From Spirochaetota bacterium (GTDB lineage Bacteria; Spirochaetota; Spirochaetia; Treponematales; UBA12059): DNA of 64,000 nucleotides. The stretch is from contig JAPLSN010000019.1 in NCBI GenBank assembly GCA_026398615.1, forward strand, positions 1 through 64,000, in the 5' to 3' direction. A model generated the notes under the pieces. The model had not been told where the DNA came from. It ran no database searches and saw only the letters and a list, made by a program, of their open reading frames with translations. Positions 1 through 8,029 of the stretch are shown here, one piece after another; the first letter of the stretch is position 1; every line of letters begins with the position of its first letter. A program made the position numbers and the translations under genes.

Positions 1-40
1 CGACCTTCGCCTTGAAATCCTTGTCGTAGCGCTTTCTCAT
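1..40 (-). mobile_element. IS3-family transposase OrfA, first 13 codons only
   Basis: Reading leftward from 40, the frame begins MRKRYDKDFKAKV and runs off the window edge. This is the usual opening of the helix-turn-helix OrfA subunit of IS3-family (IS2/IS150-like) transposases. An AGGAGG-type ribosome binding site lies about 10 bases upstream (near 51-60). The patch between here and the recombinase probably holds the left inverted repeat of the element, but I cannot fix its end. Too little is visible to name the IS. Confidence 0.55.
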
Positions 41-70
41 GGTGAAACTCTACTCCTCCTTCTTTGCTTT

Positions 71-466
71 CTACAAGAAGGGATCGTCCACCTTATTCAG
101 CCCTCCCAAGCTGTCCGATTTCTTGGGCTCAGTATAATTCGCCAAATCCTTGCTAATCCCACTTACAATCAGCGTTACTTTATGTTCAATAAGTAAGGCA
201 AAAAAAGAAAGTGATTCAATAGCATTCCGCCCGATTCGTTTTTCATCACGGCAGTAAACTTTTTGAACTTTGCCTTGAATAATATCTTGCTTTAATCGGG
301 TATAGTCTTTCCGATCAGGTCGAGAGCCAGACAATTTATCTTGGTAAAGCGATACATCTTCACCAATGCTTTTCGCATAGGCTTCGGCGGCGGCGATCTG
401 CGATGGGGTAGATTCTCCATCGCCTTGCATCTGTTTACTTGATACACGAATATATGCGGCAATCAT
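71..466 (-). pseudogene. Serine recombinase (resolvase/invertase), truncated after the catalytic domain
   Basis: The N-terminus MIAAYIRVSSKQ carries the YxRVSS motif with the nucleophilic serine of the resolvase/invertase family. The RxD..R and CRDEKRIGRN stretches fit the rest of the catalytic domain. Full-length members have at least 180 residues plus a DNA-binding tail; this frame stops at 131, and its last 15 or so residues look unrelated to the family. The DNA is markedly AT-richer than everything to its right, so it was imported. An IS3-type element begins just downstream on the same strand, and insertion of that element probably cut off the 3' half (inference). Confidence 0.7.
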
Positions 467-484
467 ACCGCATAGTATATCACA

Positions 485-1591
485 TTATATGTTTTTTTGA
501 AACCTAAAGAAGATGACGTCGCCGTCCTGGACGACGTACTCGCGGCCTTCCTGCCTGAGCTTGCCGGCGGCCTTGATCGCGTGCTCGGAGCCCAGGGCTT
601 CGAGATCGGCGAAGCGGTACACTTCCGCCTTGATGAAGCCTTTTTCGAAATCGGTGTGGATGACCCCGGCGGCGACCGGCGCCTTGTCACCCGCCTTGAT
701 GGTCCAGGCCCGGCATTCGTCCTCGCCCGCCGTGAAGAAGGTGCGCAGGCCCAGGAAGCGGTACGCCGCGTGGATGAGGGCGGAAAGGCCGGACTCATGG
801 AGTCCGAGCTCGGAGAGGAAATCGCGCTTTTCCTCCTCGCTCTCCAGGTCGGCGAGTTCGGCTTCGAACTTGCCGCAGATGACGACGCATTCCGCGCCCT
901 CCGCGAGCGCCAGCTTCCGCACGGCGTCGACGTGGGCGCTGCCGTCCTTCACCCCGGCTTCGTCAGCGTTGCAGACGTAGATCTCGCGCTTCATCGTGAT
1001 GAGGAAGGAACGCTTCACCGCCTCGGCTTCCTCGGCGTCGAGCTCCACCGAGCGGGCCGGCCTGCCCTCCTGAAGCGCGGGTCTGATCTTCGCGTAGGCC
1101 GCGAGTTCCTTGCCGGCTTCCTTCTTCCGGGCGGGATCCTTGATATCCTTCTGGAGCTTTTCGGCCCGCTTGTCCACGGTTTCGAGGTCGGCCAACGCGA
1201 GCTCGATGTGGAGCGTCTCGATGTCGCTCGCCGGGTCCACGCGGTCGGACACGTGCGGCACGTCGGGATCCTCGAAACAGCGCACGACATGCACGAGGAC
1301 CGCGGCGTCGCGGATGTGCACGAGCAATCCGTTGGTGGCGCCCTCGCGCCTGGACGCAGCCGAGGCGAGCCCCGCGATGTCGACGAATTCGACCGTGGCG
1401 GGCACCTTGCGCTCTGGCTTGAACATCTCCGTCAGCTTGTCCAGGCGGGCGTCCGGCACGGCGACGATGCCCAGGTTCGGGTTCCTGGCCGAGGAAAAGT
1501 TGGAGGTTTCGGCCTTGACGCGCGTGAGGGCGGTGAAGATGGTGGTCTTGCCCACCGTGGGCAGGCCGACGATTCCGCAGTTCAATGGCAT
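485..1591 (-). CDS. ychF: YchF/OLA1-type ribosome-associated GTPase/ATPase
   Basis: A 368-residue protein, close to the family's usual 363-365. The P-loop GLPTVGKTT lies at residues 9-17, followed by the switch region DIAGLA and a C-terminal TGS domain ending in EYVVQDGDVIFFRF. YchF binds ribosomes and hydrolyses ATP or GTP; it is a stress and translation regulator in the cytosol. No Shine-Dalgarno is seen: the -10 element ends 6 bases before the ATG, so the transcript may be leaderless. The last three codons (KNI) replace the usual N-V ending and come from the AT-rich insertion that abuts the gene, so the 3' end was rebuilt by that insertion. Confidence 0.95.
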   Translation of the reverse strand: MPLNCGIVGLPTVGKTTIFTALTRVKAETSNFSSARNPNLGIVAVPDARLDKLTEMFKPERKVPATVEFVDIAGLASAASRREGATNGLLVHIRDAAVLVHVVRCFEDPDVPHVSDRVDPASDIETLHIELALADLETVDKRAEKLQKDIKDPARKKEAGKELAAYAKIRPALQEGRPARSVELDAEEAEAVKRSFLITMKREIYVCNADEAGVKDGSAHVDAVRKLALAEGAECVVICGKFEAELADLESEEEKRDFLSELGLHESGLSALIHAAYRFLGLRTFFTAGEDECRAWTIKAGDKAPVAAGVIHTDFEKGFIKAEVYRFADLEALGSEHAIKAAGKLRQEGREYVVQDGDVIFFRFQKNI

Positions 1592-1597
1592 GAGCCT

Positions 1598-1627
1598 ACT
1601 CTATCGGCGAGGGCGGCGGGGGGTCAA
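1598..1627 (-). promoter_or_regulatory. ychF promoter, probably leaderless
   Basis: On the minus strand TTGACC (1627-1622), 18 bases, then TAGAGT (1603-1598). Only 6 bases separate the -10 element from the ATG at 1591, so transcription would start at or next to the start codon. Confidence 0.5.
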
Positions 1628-1703
1628 TGGGCTTGAGGGGAATCTGGCTACCACCTTTGCCCACCCCCTGACCGGCTTGAAAGTCTTCCACCACCACGGC
1701 GAG

Positions 1704-1731
1704 AAGACAGAAGACAGAAGACAGAAGACAG
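1704..1731. repeat. 7-bp tandem repeat, four exact copies of AAGACAG
   Basis: AAGACAG is repeated exactly four times (1704-1731), followed by a degenerate fifth copy AAGGTAG (1732-1738) and a stray AGAAGACAGAA near 1745. It lies between ychF and the 3' end of the caspase gene. Slippage would change the copy number without touching a gene. Confidence 0.9.
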
Positions 1732-1788
1732 AAGGTAGGATCAAGAAGACAGAATCAAGAATATTCCTCCTGACTTCTTCCCCCTTCG

Positions 1789-4323
1789 TTAAAAAGCCCG
1801 CACCGCCCGAACCCGGCTGTCGCTGCCCATGAGGTAGTTGCCGTAGTTGCCCTGGCCGCCGTCGCTGAAATCCTGTTCCCAGGCGACGTCGTAGCCGTAG
1901 TCGTTCCTCGAGGAGCTCCAATACCAAGCAGACCCAAAAACACCACGGCCGGCTTTGTGCAAATTCACGTACATCGCGTCGAGCTCGTCCCTGGAGGGCA
2001 GGAACCAGTCGGAGAAGCCATTGATCGAGAGGTTCTTGCAAAGGGTGGCGGCATAGTTCCCGGCTCCCTGCGCGGCGATGATGGCCTGCGTGTTGGCCCT
2101 GCCCGTACCGACCGCGGTGCCGGTCTTTATGTCGAGGTCGTTGCCGTTGTGCCACTGGATGCCGGCGCTCTGGTCGCTCGGCGCCGCCTCAAGGTAGCGC
2201 CAGCCGTCGCTCGCGCTGCCCTTGTCGTGGAAGATCAAGCCCCCGGCGGGCCCGGTGTCCCCGACCTTCCATGCAGGTTTGGACGCGCTGATGGCCGTGG
2301 TCTTGCCCGCGTCGACCCTTGCCTGCACGCTAAAGACCTTGGCATTGCGATCCGCCCAGCGCACTTCAAGTCCGTGGGTCCCTTCCGGCAGCTTGAGGGT
2401 CAGTGGCGTGGTCCCAGCCTTCTTCCCGTCGATGAACACCTCTCCCGCCCCGTCCTTGGCCCCGGCGCTGACCGCCAGGCTCCCCGCTGCCTGCGTCGGC
2501 TTGGCGCGCTTGCCGGCCGCGAAGTACGCGGCCCGCTGGGCGGGGCTGGCTTCGACGACCGCTTCGTCCGTCGTCAGGTTCATCACCCGCACCGCGCGGA
2601 TGTCCACGCCGTAGCGCGCCCTGGCCGCGTCCCGGGTGATGCCCCAGTCCACCTCCGCCGCCAGCGCGGACGCCTTGACCGCCGCGTCCACGCCCCGTAT
2701 CGCCGCCGCAGGGTCGGCCGCCGCGCCCAGTTCCGCCACCACGGCCACCGGGAACATCGGGACGGCCGGGTCGGCGCTCGACACCGTGAACGGCCAGGTG
2801 CGGGCGTTGCGGTCGAAGGTCCCGATGGCCAGCTTCACGGCGCTCCCCCGCAGGGCCCACACCTTGGTCTGCAGCGTGGCCAGCGTCCCGTCGTACTGCT
2901 TCCTAATGGCCGCGGTCTGGCCGACACGCTGCGACTCGGCGTCCGAGCGCAGCGCGGCCAGCTCGCCCTGTCGCCTGCCCTGCAGGTCGGCCTTTTCCTT
3001 CGCGATGCGGGCATTGAACTCGGGGTCGGTCTCCGTGATGTCCGGCTGCTGTCCGGAGAGGGAGGCCAGCTGCCTGTCCCAGCCCGCGTTGCACGCGTCC
3101 AGGCTCTTCTGCAGCGCGGCGGCGTACTGGCCGTCCACCTCCTTGAGCACCGCCTCCAGCCGCTCCACCGTCTCGATGAGCACGTCCGGGTTGTCTCTGG
3201 CAGCGGCCTGGGCCAGCTTCTCCAGCTCGGCGCGGCGGGTCGCGGCCAGGTTGGATAGGTCGTTCCGGATCTTGGCGGAGGCGGCCTGGGCGGCGGCGCG
3301 CTCGGCGGCGAGAGCGGCCGCCGACTCGGCGGCGGCCTTTTGCTTGGCTGCCTCACGGGCGAGATTCTCTGACTCGAGGGCCTTGGCCTGCTGGAGAGCC
3401 TGCTGCCGCTGCTCCTCGACCTGGAGCTTCTGGCGGGCCTGGGCGTCGTTCGACGCGGCGATCTGCCGCTGAAGCTCTGCGAGCTTCGTATCCAGGCCGG
3501 CGAGCTCGGTTCTGGACCTGTCGAGGGCGGCCTGGGCCCGGGCGGCCGCCTGGGCCGGGTCGACGAAGAAGAAGGGTTCCTTCATCCCGTCGTCCACGCG
3601 GGGGTTCTGCTTGTTGGCGGTTACCGCGGCCACCTCGGCCTTGACGTTCCTCATCATGGCGGTCAGCTCGAGCCCCGGCTCCTTCAGCTGCTTGATGAGG
3701 GCGCCGGAGAAGACCCCGTTCCGCCCCTCCCCGTCCTGGGCCACGTCGCCCGGGCTCGTCGCGTAGACGATGAGGGAGTTCAGGGTCTTGGGCGTGGCGA
3801 CGACCGCGAGGCCGCGGGTCCCCGAGCGGCTTGCGCCGGGGAAGGGATTGTCGCGGCAGGAATCCAGGAAGACCAGGACGGTGCGGACGCCCGTCGCCTC
3901 CATCTTGCCCACCACCGCGTCCACCGCGACCGCCTTGGACCTGACGGAGGCGGCGTCGTCGATGCGGGGGCTCACCGGGATGAGGTAGTTCATGCCCTCC
4001 ACGGCCACGCCGTGACCGGCGAAGTAGAAGAGCCCGGTATCGGCTCCCTTGAGTTTGGCGGAGAAGTCGTTCACCGCCTTTTCGAGGACATCGAGGGCGG
4101 CGTCCTTGACGAGGTAGACCTCGAAGCCACTCTCCTTCAGGGCCGCCGCCACGTCCTCGGCGTCGTTGGGCGGGTTCTTCAGGGGATTGGCCTGGTAGGC
4201 GCCATTGCCGACGACGAGGGCCACGCGCCTAGCGGGGGCCTGGGCGAAGGCGGCCACCGCGGCCAGGGAGAGCGCAGCGGCAAGAAGGGTGGTTCGAAGA
4301 AGGGAGAGAGCGGTTTTCGGCAT
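1789..4323 (-). CDS. Secreted caspase-like protease (orthocaspase) with coiled coil, PEGA and DUF1566 domains
   Basis: An 844-residue protein. A signal peptide (about 1-28, ending AFAQA) is followed by a caspase-fold peptidase C14 domain at about 32-255. The catalytic dyad is visible as His104 in YFAGHGV and Cys156 in LDSCRDNPF. Residues 260-420 are Ala/Gln/Glu/Lys-rich and should form a long coiled coil. A PEGA-type beta domain (GEVFIDGKKAG...) lies near 625-675. The C-terminus, about 690-844, is a DUF1566/Lcl domain (GLIFHDKG, WYWSSS, RVRAVR) of C-type-lectin fold. It probably acts in the periplasm or at the surface; substrates are unknown. The start has GAGGT seven bases upstream and a consensus promoter. 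A second caspase gene of different design lies at 32813. Confidence 0.88.
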   Translation of the reverse strand: MPKTALSLLRTTLLAAALSLAAVAAFAQAPARRVALVVGNGAYQANPLKNPPNDAEDVAAALKESGFEVYLVKDAALDVLEKAVNDFSAKLKGADTGLFYFAGHGVAVEGMNYLIPVSPRIDDAASVRSKAVAVDAVVGKMEATGVRTVLVFLDSCRDNPFPGASRSGTRGLAVVATPKTLNSLIVYATSPGDVAQDGEGRNGVFSGALIKQLKEPGLELTAMMRNVKAEVAAVTANKQNPRVDDGMKEPFFFVDPAQAAARAQAALDRSRTELAGLDTKLAELQRQIAASNDAQARQKLQVEEQRQQALQQAKALESENLAREAAKQKAAAESAAALAAERAAAQAASAKIRNDLSNLAATRRAELEKLAQAAARDNPDVLIETVERLEAVLKEVDGQYAAALQKSLDACNAGWDRQLASLSGQQPDITETDPEFNARIAKEKADLQGRRQGELAALRSDAESQRVGQTAAIRKQYDGTLATLQTKVWALRGSAVKLAIGTFDRNARTWPFTVSSADPAVPMFPVAVVAELGAAADPAAAIRGVDAAVKASALAAEVDWGITRDAARARYGVDIRAVRVMNLTTDEAVVEASPAQRAAYFAAGKRAKPTQAAGSLAVSAGAKDGAGEVFIDGKKAGTTPLTLKLPEGTHGLEVRWADRNAKVFSVQARVDAGKTTAISASKPAWKVGDTGPAGGLIFHDKGSASDGWRYLEAAPSDQSAGIQWHNGNDLDIKTGTAVGTGRANTQAIIAAQGAGNYAATLCKNLSINGFSDWFLPSRDELDAMYVNLHKAGRGVFGSAWYWSSSRNDYGYDVAWEQDFSDGGQGNYGNYLMGSDSRVRAVRAF

Positions 4324-4361
4324 GCTGGCACCTCGTTTTTCGATGGACCTGCTGTCTTGTG

Positions 4362-4389
4362 ACTATACTGAACTACTATACCTTGTCAA
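4362..4389 (-). promoter_or_regulatory. Promoter of the caspase/DUF1566 gene
   Basis: On the minus strand TTGACA (4389-4384), 16 bases, then TATAGT (4367-4362), about 40 bases before the ATG at 4323. The spacer contains a second TATAGT, so the hexamer occurs twice in direct repeat. The 16-base spacing is the same as in the promoter of the second caspase operon (39224-39251). Confidence 0.65.
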
Positions 4390-4413
4390 ACCGACGCCTC
4401 GCCCCACCTGTCC

Positions 4414-4442
4414 TTGACGAAAAAGGCAGCAAGGGCTATGTT
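4414..4442 (+). promoter_or_regulatory. vapBC promoter
   Basis: TTGACG (4414-4419), 17 bases, TATGTT (4437-4442). It reads toward the antitoxin start at 4462 and diverges from the caspase promoter. Confidence 0.5.
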
Positions 4443-4471
4443 TGATTCAAGGATGCGATTCATGAGTCAAA
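4441..4471 (+). promoter_or_regulatory. Candidate VapB/VapBC operator
   Basis: Imperfect inverted repeat TTTGATTCA (4441-4449) and TGAGTCAAA (4463-4471), one mismatch, 13 bases apart. The hexamer GATTCA also repeats directly at 4444 and 4457. It overlaps the end of the -10 element and the start codon. That position would let a ribbon-helix-helix antitoxin repress its own operon, which is how VapBC pairs usually work. Binding is inferred. Confidence 0.4.
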
Positions 4472-4710
4472 TTTCGCTTCGCGACCTTGCCCCCGCGGTC
4501 GAGGCCCATCTGCGGGAACGAGCCAGGATAGAAGGCCGCTCGCTGAGCAGGATCGCCTCGGAGATCCTCACCAAAGCCGCGGGCCTCGGCGAAAGCGGCA
4601 AGAAACGCGACCTTTCCCGTTTCGCGGGGACATGGAGCCACGAAGATGCCACCGAGTTCGAAGCGACCCAAGGCCCCTTTTCCGCGATCGACGAGGAACT
4701 ATGGACCTGA
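4462..4710 (+). CDS. Antitoxin, ribbon-helix-helix type (VapB/FitA-like)
   Basis: An 82-residue protein beginning MSQISLRDL. The opening beta strand followed by LREARARIEGRS-type helices is typical of FitA/VapB antitoxins, in which residues 1-40 form the DNA-binding ribbon-helix-helix dimer and the acidic, Trp-containing tail (about 60-82) wraps the toxin. I chose ATG 4462 rather than the in-frame upstream starts because AAGG sits about 10 bases before it and because the upstream codons overlap the promoter. It overlaps the toxin gene by 10 bases, so the two are translationally coupled. Confidence 0.72.
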   Translation: MSQISLRDLAPAVEAHLRERARIEGRSLSRIASEILTKAAGLGESGKKRDLSRFAGTWSHEDATEFEATQGPFSAIDEELWT

Positions 4711-5096
4711 GGCTCGTCCTGGACACGAACGCATACGTCGCCTTGCGAATAGGCGACACTTCCGCGCTCGCGACACTCGAGTCGGCGGATTTCATCGGCC
4801 TTCCGGCGATCGTCCTGGGCGAACTCTATGCGGGCTTCCTGGCCGGCTCCAGGGCGGAGCGGAATATCAGGGAACTCGACGGCTTCCTGGCCACGGCGGG
4901 CGTGGAGATTCTGCGCCTGGGACGGGCCGAGGCCGAGCGCTACGGCGCCCTCGTCAAGGCCCTTCGGGAAAAGGGAACGCCCATCCCCACGAACGATATC
5001 TGGCTCGCGGCCTGCGCGCTCTGCGCCAACGCCCGCATCATGACGGCGGATCGGCATTTCTCCTTGGTCCCGGGACTCGTCGCGATGGCCTGGTAG
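4701..5096 (+). CDS. vapC: Toxin ribonuclease, PIN domain (VapC)
   Basis: A 131-residue PIN-domain protein of typical VapC length. The four acidic metal-binding residues are all present: Asp8 (LDTNAYV), Glu41 (GELYAG), Asp99 (TNDIWLA) and Asp117 (TADRHF). VapC toxins cut tRNA or rRNA with Mg2+ and are neutralised by the cognate antitoxin encoded just upstream. The start at 4701 lies inside the antitoxin gene (10-base overlap), the usual arrangement for this module. The RNA target cannot be told from sequence. Confidence 0.88.
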   Translation: MDLRLVLDTNAYVALRIGDTSALATLESADFIGLPAIVLGELYAGFLAGSRAERNIRELDGFLATAGVEILRLGRAEAERYGALVKALREKGTPIPTNDIWLAACALCANARIMTADRHFSLVPGLVAMAW

Positions 5097-5163
5097 GAAG
5101 GCCTTCACATATCTCCGCGAGGGGCGGCCATCCGCGATGCCATGGGTGGATCGACAACGGACC

Positions 5164-5337
5164 TCAATCTCGGGTTCGTTTGCCTGTCGTCATCGTCCCC
5201 CTGATCCCCTTTTTGAGCATCTCGACCAGCGCCGCCATCTTCTCGAAATCAAGCGTATCGATGGTGTCGCGGGCCATGTGGTAATTCGGGTTCCTGACAA
5301 AGGCGGTGTCCGCCCCCTTGGCCAATGGAGGATCGGA
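5164..5337 (-). pseudogene. C-terminal relic of an M28-family aminopeptidase
   Basis: The 57 codons between the TAG that ends the VanY-like gene (5338-5340) and a TGA at 5164-5166 are open and read SDPPLAKG...FVRNPNYHMARDT, then DTLDFEKMAALVEML. This is the last part of zinc aminopeptidases of family M28, where the equivalent SDH..PF and YHxxxDTxDTLDxE elements carry metal-linked residues. There is no upstream part and no start codon, so it is a relic. It is in the same frame as the VanY-like gene, right after its stop codon. Confidence 0.6.
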
Positions 5338-6189
5338 CTACCGGAACCGCGACCGGGCCAGGAGCTCCCCCTGCCCTTCGAAATACCGGGCCATGAGCCT
5401 CTGGCTGTCGCCGAACCAGGCACGCTGGACGTCGCAGGCTTCGGTCCCGAGGTAGAGGTAGTGCCAGGGTTCCCAGCGCATGCCCGTGAGCGTTTCGGCC
5501 CCCGCCGGATACGACAGCGAAAAGCCGTGCTCCCGCGCGTGGGCGGCCAGCCACCTGCCTTCGGGCGTCGCGGCGAACGCGGGCCCGATCCCGGCGAAAT
5601 CCACCGCGGTGCCGAGCTGGTGCTGGCTCAAGCCCGGCTTCATGGAGTAGGTGGCCACCCTGTCCGCATCGGCCCGGGAAAGGTAGCGCCCATGGAGGCT
5701 TTCCTGGTAGTCGCGCGATCTCCAGGCCGACGAGACGCGCAGGTCGATGCCGTCCTGCCGGGCGGCGTTCGCCATGGACAGGAGCGCCGCCAGTGCGGGT
5801 GCCCTGAGGGACAGGTCCGGCCGGTCGCCGAGGATGCCGCCGGCCGGGAACGACCGGAGATCATCAGGTGCCCAGTCCCCGAGGCCCTTCGATGGCCAGG
5901 CCCGCTCGATGCAGTCCCGACGTTCGCGCAGCAGGGGCTTGCAATCCTCCAGGAACAATCGCGGGTCAGTTTCGATAGCGGCGGCGAGCGTCCGGGGCAG
6001 CCCCTCCACGATCCGCGGCAGGTCCCGTCCGAAGAGCCAGTAGTCCGGGTGGAGCATCGTCCGCGAATCGGTCACGGTAGCCTCGCTCCGGCAGGAAGAA
6101 GCGAGCAGGCACGAGACGGCGAGCAGCAACGAACCGGCGAGACGAGACGAGTCGAGGTATGCAGAGACGACGGTACGGGCTGTCATCAT
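5338..6189 (-). CDS. D-alanyl-D-alanine carboxypeptidase, VanY/M15B family, probable lipoprotein
   Basis: 283 residues from ATG 6189 (in-frame ATGs at 6222 and 6195 are also possible; none has a clear ribosome binding site). A hydrophobic segment ending LLASSC looks like a lipoprotein signal with Cys33 as the anchor. The M15B zinc site is seen in SQHQLGTAVDF (His and Asp ligands) and in the C-terminal WEPWHY (catalytic Glu and third His ligand). It would trim D-Ala from peptidoglycan stem peptides in the periplasm. It is directly followed in frame by the relic of an M28 peptidase, which suggests that the gene's 3' end sits at a recombination joint. Confidence 0.85.
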   Translation of the reverse strand: MMTARTVVSAYLDSSRLAGSLLLAVSCLLASSCRSEATVTDSRTMLHPDYWLFGRDLPRIVEGLPRTLAAAIETDPRLFLEDCKPLLRERRDCIERAWPSKGLGDWAPDDLRSFPAGGILGDRPDLSLRAPALAALLSMANAARQDGIDLRVSSAWRSRDYQESLHGRYLSRADADRVATYSMKPGLSQHQLGTAVDFAGIGPAFAATPEGRWLAAHAREHGFSLSYPAGAETLTGMRWEPWHYLYLGTEACDVQRAWFGDSQRLMARYFEGQGELLARSRFR

Positions 6190-6482
6190 GTCCATCAAAG
6201 CGATTTTTTCGCCCGAGTGCAAGGTTTTTCCGGTCCGTCCTTCCAGACAAGATCGCAGAAAATGTCATTCGATAAATAAATCCCCTTTACGGATGCCCGG
6301 AACCGTAGTACCTTTATTTTGGTTCTGCCCCCGGCATCAGGCTCGGGCGGACAATGCGCCAATCCCAGGGCTTCCGGCCGCACACGCTATTTTCAGCCGG
6401 AAATGCTGGCCGTTTCCGACCCGAAGGCGTGTACGGCAGCCACACGGAACCCTGCCGGGTTCCGGAACAGGAGACGACAACC

Positions 6483-7757
6483 ATGATCAACCTCGAATCC
6501 CTCTATTCGGCGAACGCCAGGAACATGAAGAAATCCGTCATCCGCGAGCTGCTCAAGCTGATCCAGCAACCCGAGATCATCTCCTTCGCCGGCGGCCTTC
6601 CCGCCCCTGACACCTTCCCCGTCGAAGACCTCCGGAAAGCCGCGGACGTCGTCTTCACGAAACATGCGACGAAAGCCCTGCAGTACGGCACCACCGAGGG
6701 CGACGACGATCTCAAGGCCGAGCTCATCAAGTTCGAGGAGCGGCAGGGGCTCAAGCTCGGCAAGGACAACGTCCTCATCACGAGCGCCAGCCAGCAGGCC
6801 CTCGACATGATCCCGAAGATCTTTCTCGATCCCGGCGACTATGTCATCGCGGGCCGCCCGACCTATGTCGGCGCCATCCAGGCCATCCAGTCCTACCAGG
6901 GCAGGATGCTCGGCATCCCCTTCAGCCCCGAAAACGACGGTTTCGACATGGTGGAGCTGGAGAAGCGCCACGAGCGCGCCGTACGCGACGGCAAGCGGAT
7001 GAAGTACATCTACGTGATCCCCGATTTCCAGAATCCCTCGGGGATCTGCTGGAGCGTCGAAAAGCGCCAGGCCCTGCTCCGTTTCGCCTATCGGCACGAC
7101 TACATCATCGTCGAGGATTCCCCCTACAGGGAAATCCGCTTCATCGGCGAGAACGTCCCGTCCATCTACCAGCTCGACCAGCAGGGAGAGAACCGCGGGA
7201 TCGTCATCAACCTGAAAACCTTCTCCAAGATCCTGGCACCGGGAGTCCGCATCGGCTGGATCATCGCTAGCCCGGTGCTCATCGGCAAGCTCGTCACCGC
7301 GAAGCAGGCCATGGATCTCTGCACGAACGTCTTCGCCCAGAAATGGCTGGCCGAGTACCTGAAGACCGGCAAGATCTACGAGCTGATCGGAAAGACCTGC
7401 GACCTGTACCGCTCGAAGCGCAACCACATGGTGGAGATGCTGGAAAAGTACCTGCCCAAGCGTTGGGACCTGACATGGACCAAGCCAGAGGGCGGCCTCT
7501 TCCTCTGGATAGCGCTTCCCCACTACATCGACACCGATCAGATGATCCACAAAGCCATTGCCCGGAATGTGGCCTACGTCGTGGGCTCGGCTTTCTACTT
7601 CGACGAACCCGAAAAGAACGCCATGCGCATCAACTTCTCCTTCGCCTCGGTCGAGCAGATCGAGGAAGGCGTCAAGCGGCTCGCGGCCGTCATCGTGAAG
7701 GAGATCGAACTCCACGAATCAGGCCCCAGGGGCCAGACTTCGCCTGAAGGACTCTGA
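6483..7757 (+). CDS. PLP-dependent aminotransferase, class I/II (2-aminoadipate/aromatic aminotransferase-like)
   Basis: 424 residues from ATG 6483, chosen because AGGAG lies 10 bases upstream. Fold-type I marks are clear: Asn184 in FQNPSG, Asp212 in EDSPY (pyridine nitrogen), and the Schiff-base Lys249 in TFSKILAPGVRIGW. The closest families are the LysN/2-aminoadipate and valine/aromatic aminotransferases, the catalytic half of MocR regulators without the DNA-binding domain. Substrate unknown. The first frame upstream is longer but overlaps non-coding sequence. It stands alone, with no operon partner. Confidence 0.88.
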   Translation: MINLESLYSANARNMKKSVIRELLKLIQQPEIISFAGGLPAPDTFPVEDLRKAADVVFTKHATKALQYGTTEGDDDLKAELIKFEERQGLKLGKDNVLITSASQQALDMIPKIFLDPGDYVIAGRPTYVGAIQAIQSYQGRMLGIPFSPENDGFDMVELEKRHERAVRDGKRMKYIYVIPDFQNPSGICWSVEKRQALLRFAYRHDYIIVEDSPYREIRFIGENVPSIYQLDQQGENRGIVINLKTFSKILAPGVRIGWIIASPVLIGKLVTAKQAMDLCTNVFAQKWLAEYLKTGKIYELIGKTCDLYRSKRNHMVEMLEKYLPKRWDLTWTKPEGGLFLWIALPHYIDTDQMIHKAIARNVAYVVGSAFYFDEPEKNAMRINFSFASVEQIEEGVKRLAAVIVKEIELHESGPRGQTSPEGL

Positions 7758-7841
7758 TCGTTCCTTCCATTTCGCAATTATTCGCCCCGCCGCGCCGTGG
7801 GACGTTTCTTTGACCTTTCGGCCCCGGAACGATGCTGCGAC

Positions 7842-7870
7842 TTGATATCCTTGCCGGCTATTGCTATCTT
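7842..7870 (+). promoter_or_regulatory. Promoter of the LolCDE/Mac-like export operon
   Basis: TTGATA (7842-7847), 17 bases, TATCTT (7865-7870). It gives a leader of about 150 bases before the ATP-binding subunit at 8030; I see no known riboswitch in that leader. Confidence 0.5.
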
Positions 7871-8029
7871 TTCCCACGATATGGCTCGCTCCACGGTCCG
7901 ATGACCGCGGGACGGACCAAACTATCGCGGCGTGAAGCTACCGCTGCCCCGGAAGGGGACTGGCGCGACCGGCGCTCACTTGAGGCCGGACAAGCGGGCG
8001 GAAGCGCGTCGGCGAAACAAGGAGCTACC

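Noticed and set aside
1789-2200. Variable end of a diversity-generating retroelement target (DUF1566/Lcl domain)
   Set aside because: The C-type-lectin-like end is suggestive, but no template repeat and no reverse transcriptase are in the window.
5338-5340. Read-through or recoding of the TAG between the VanY-type gene and the M28 tail
   Set aside because: The VanY-type protein is complete at the TAG, and the tail lacks most of the M28 fold, so a fossil is simpler than recoding.
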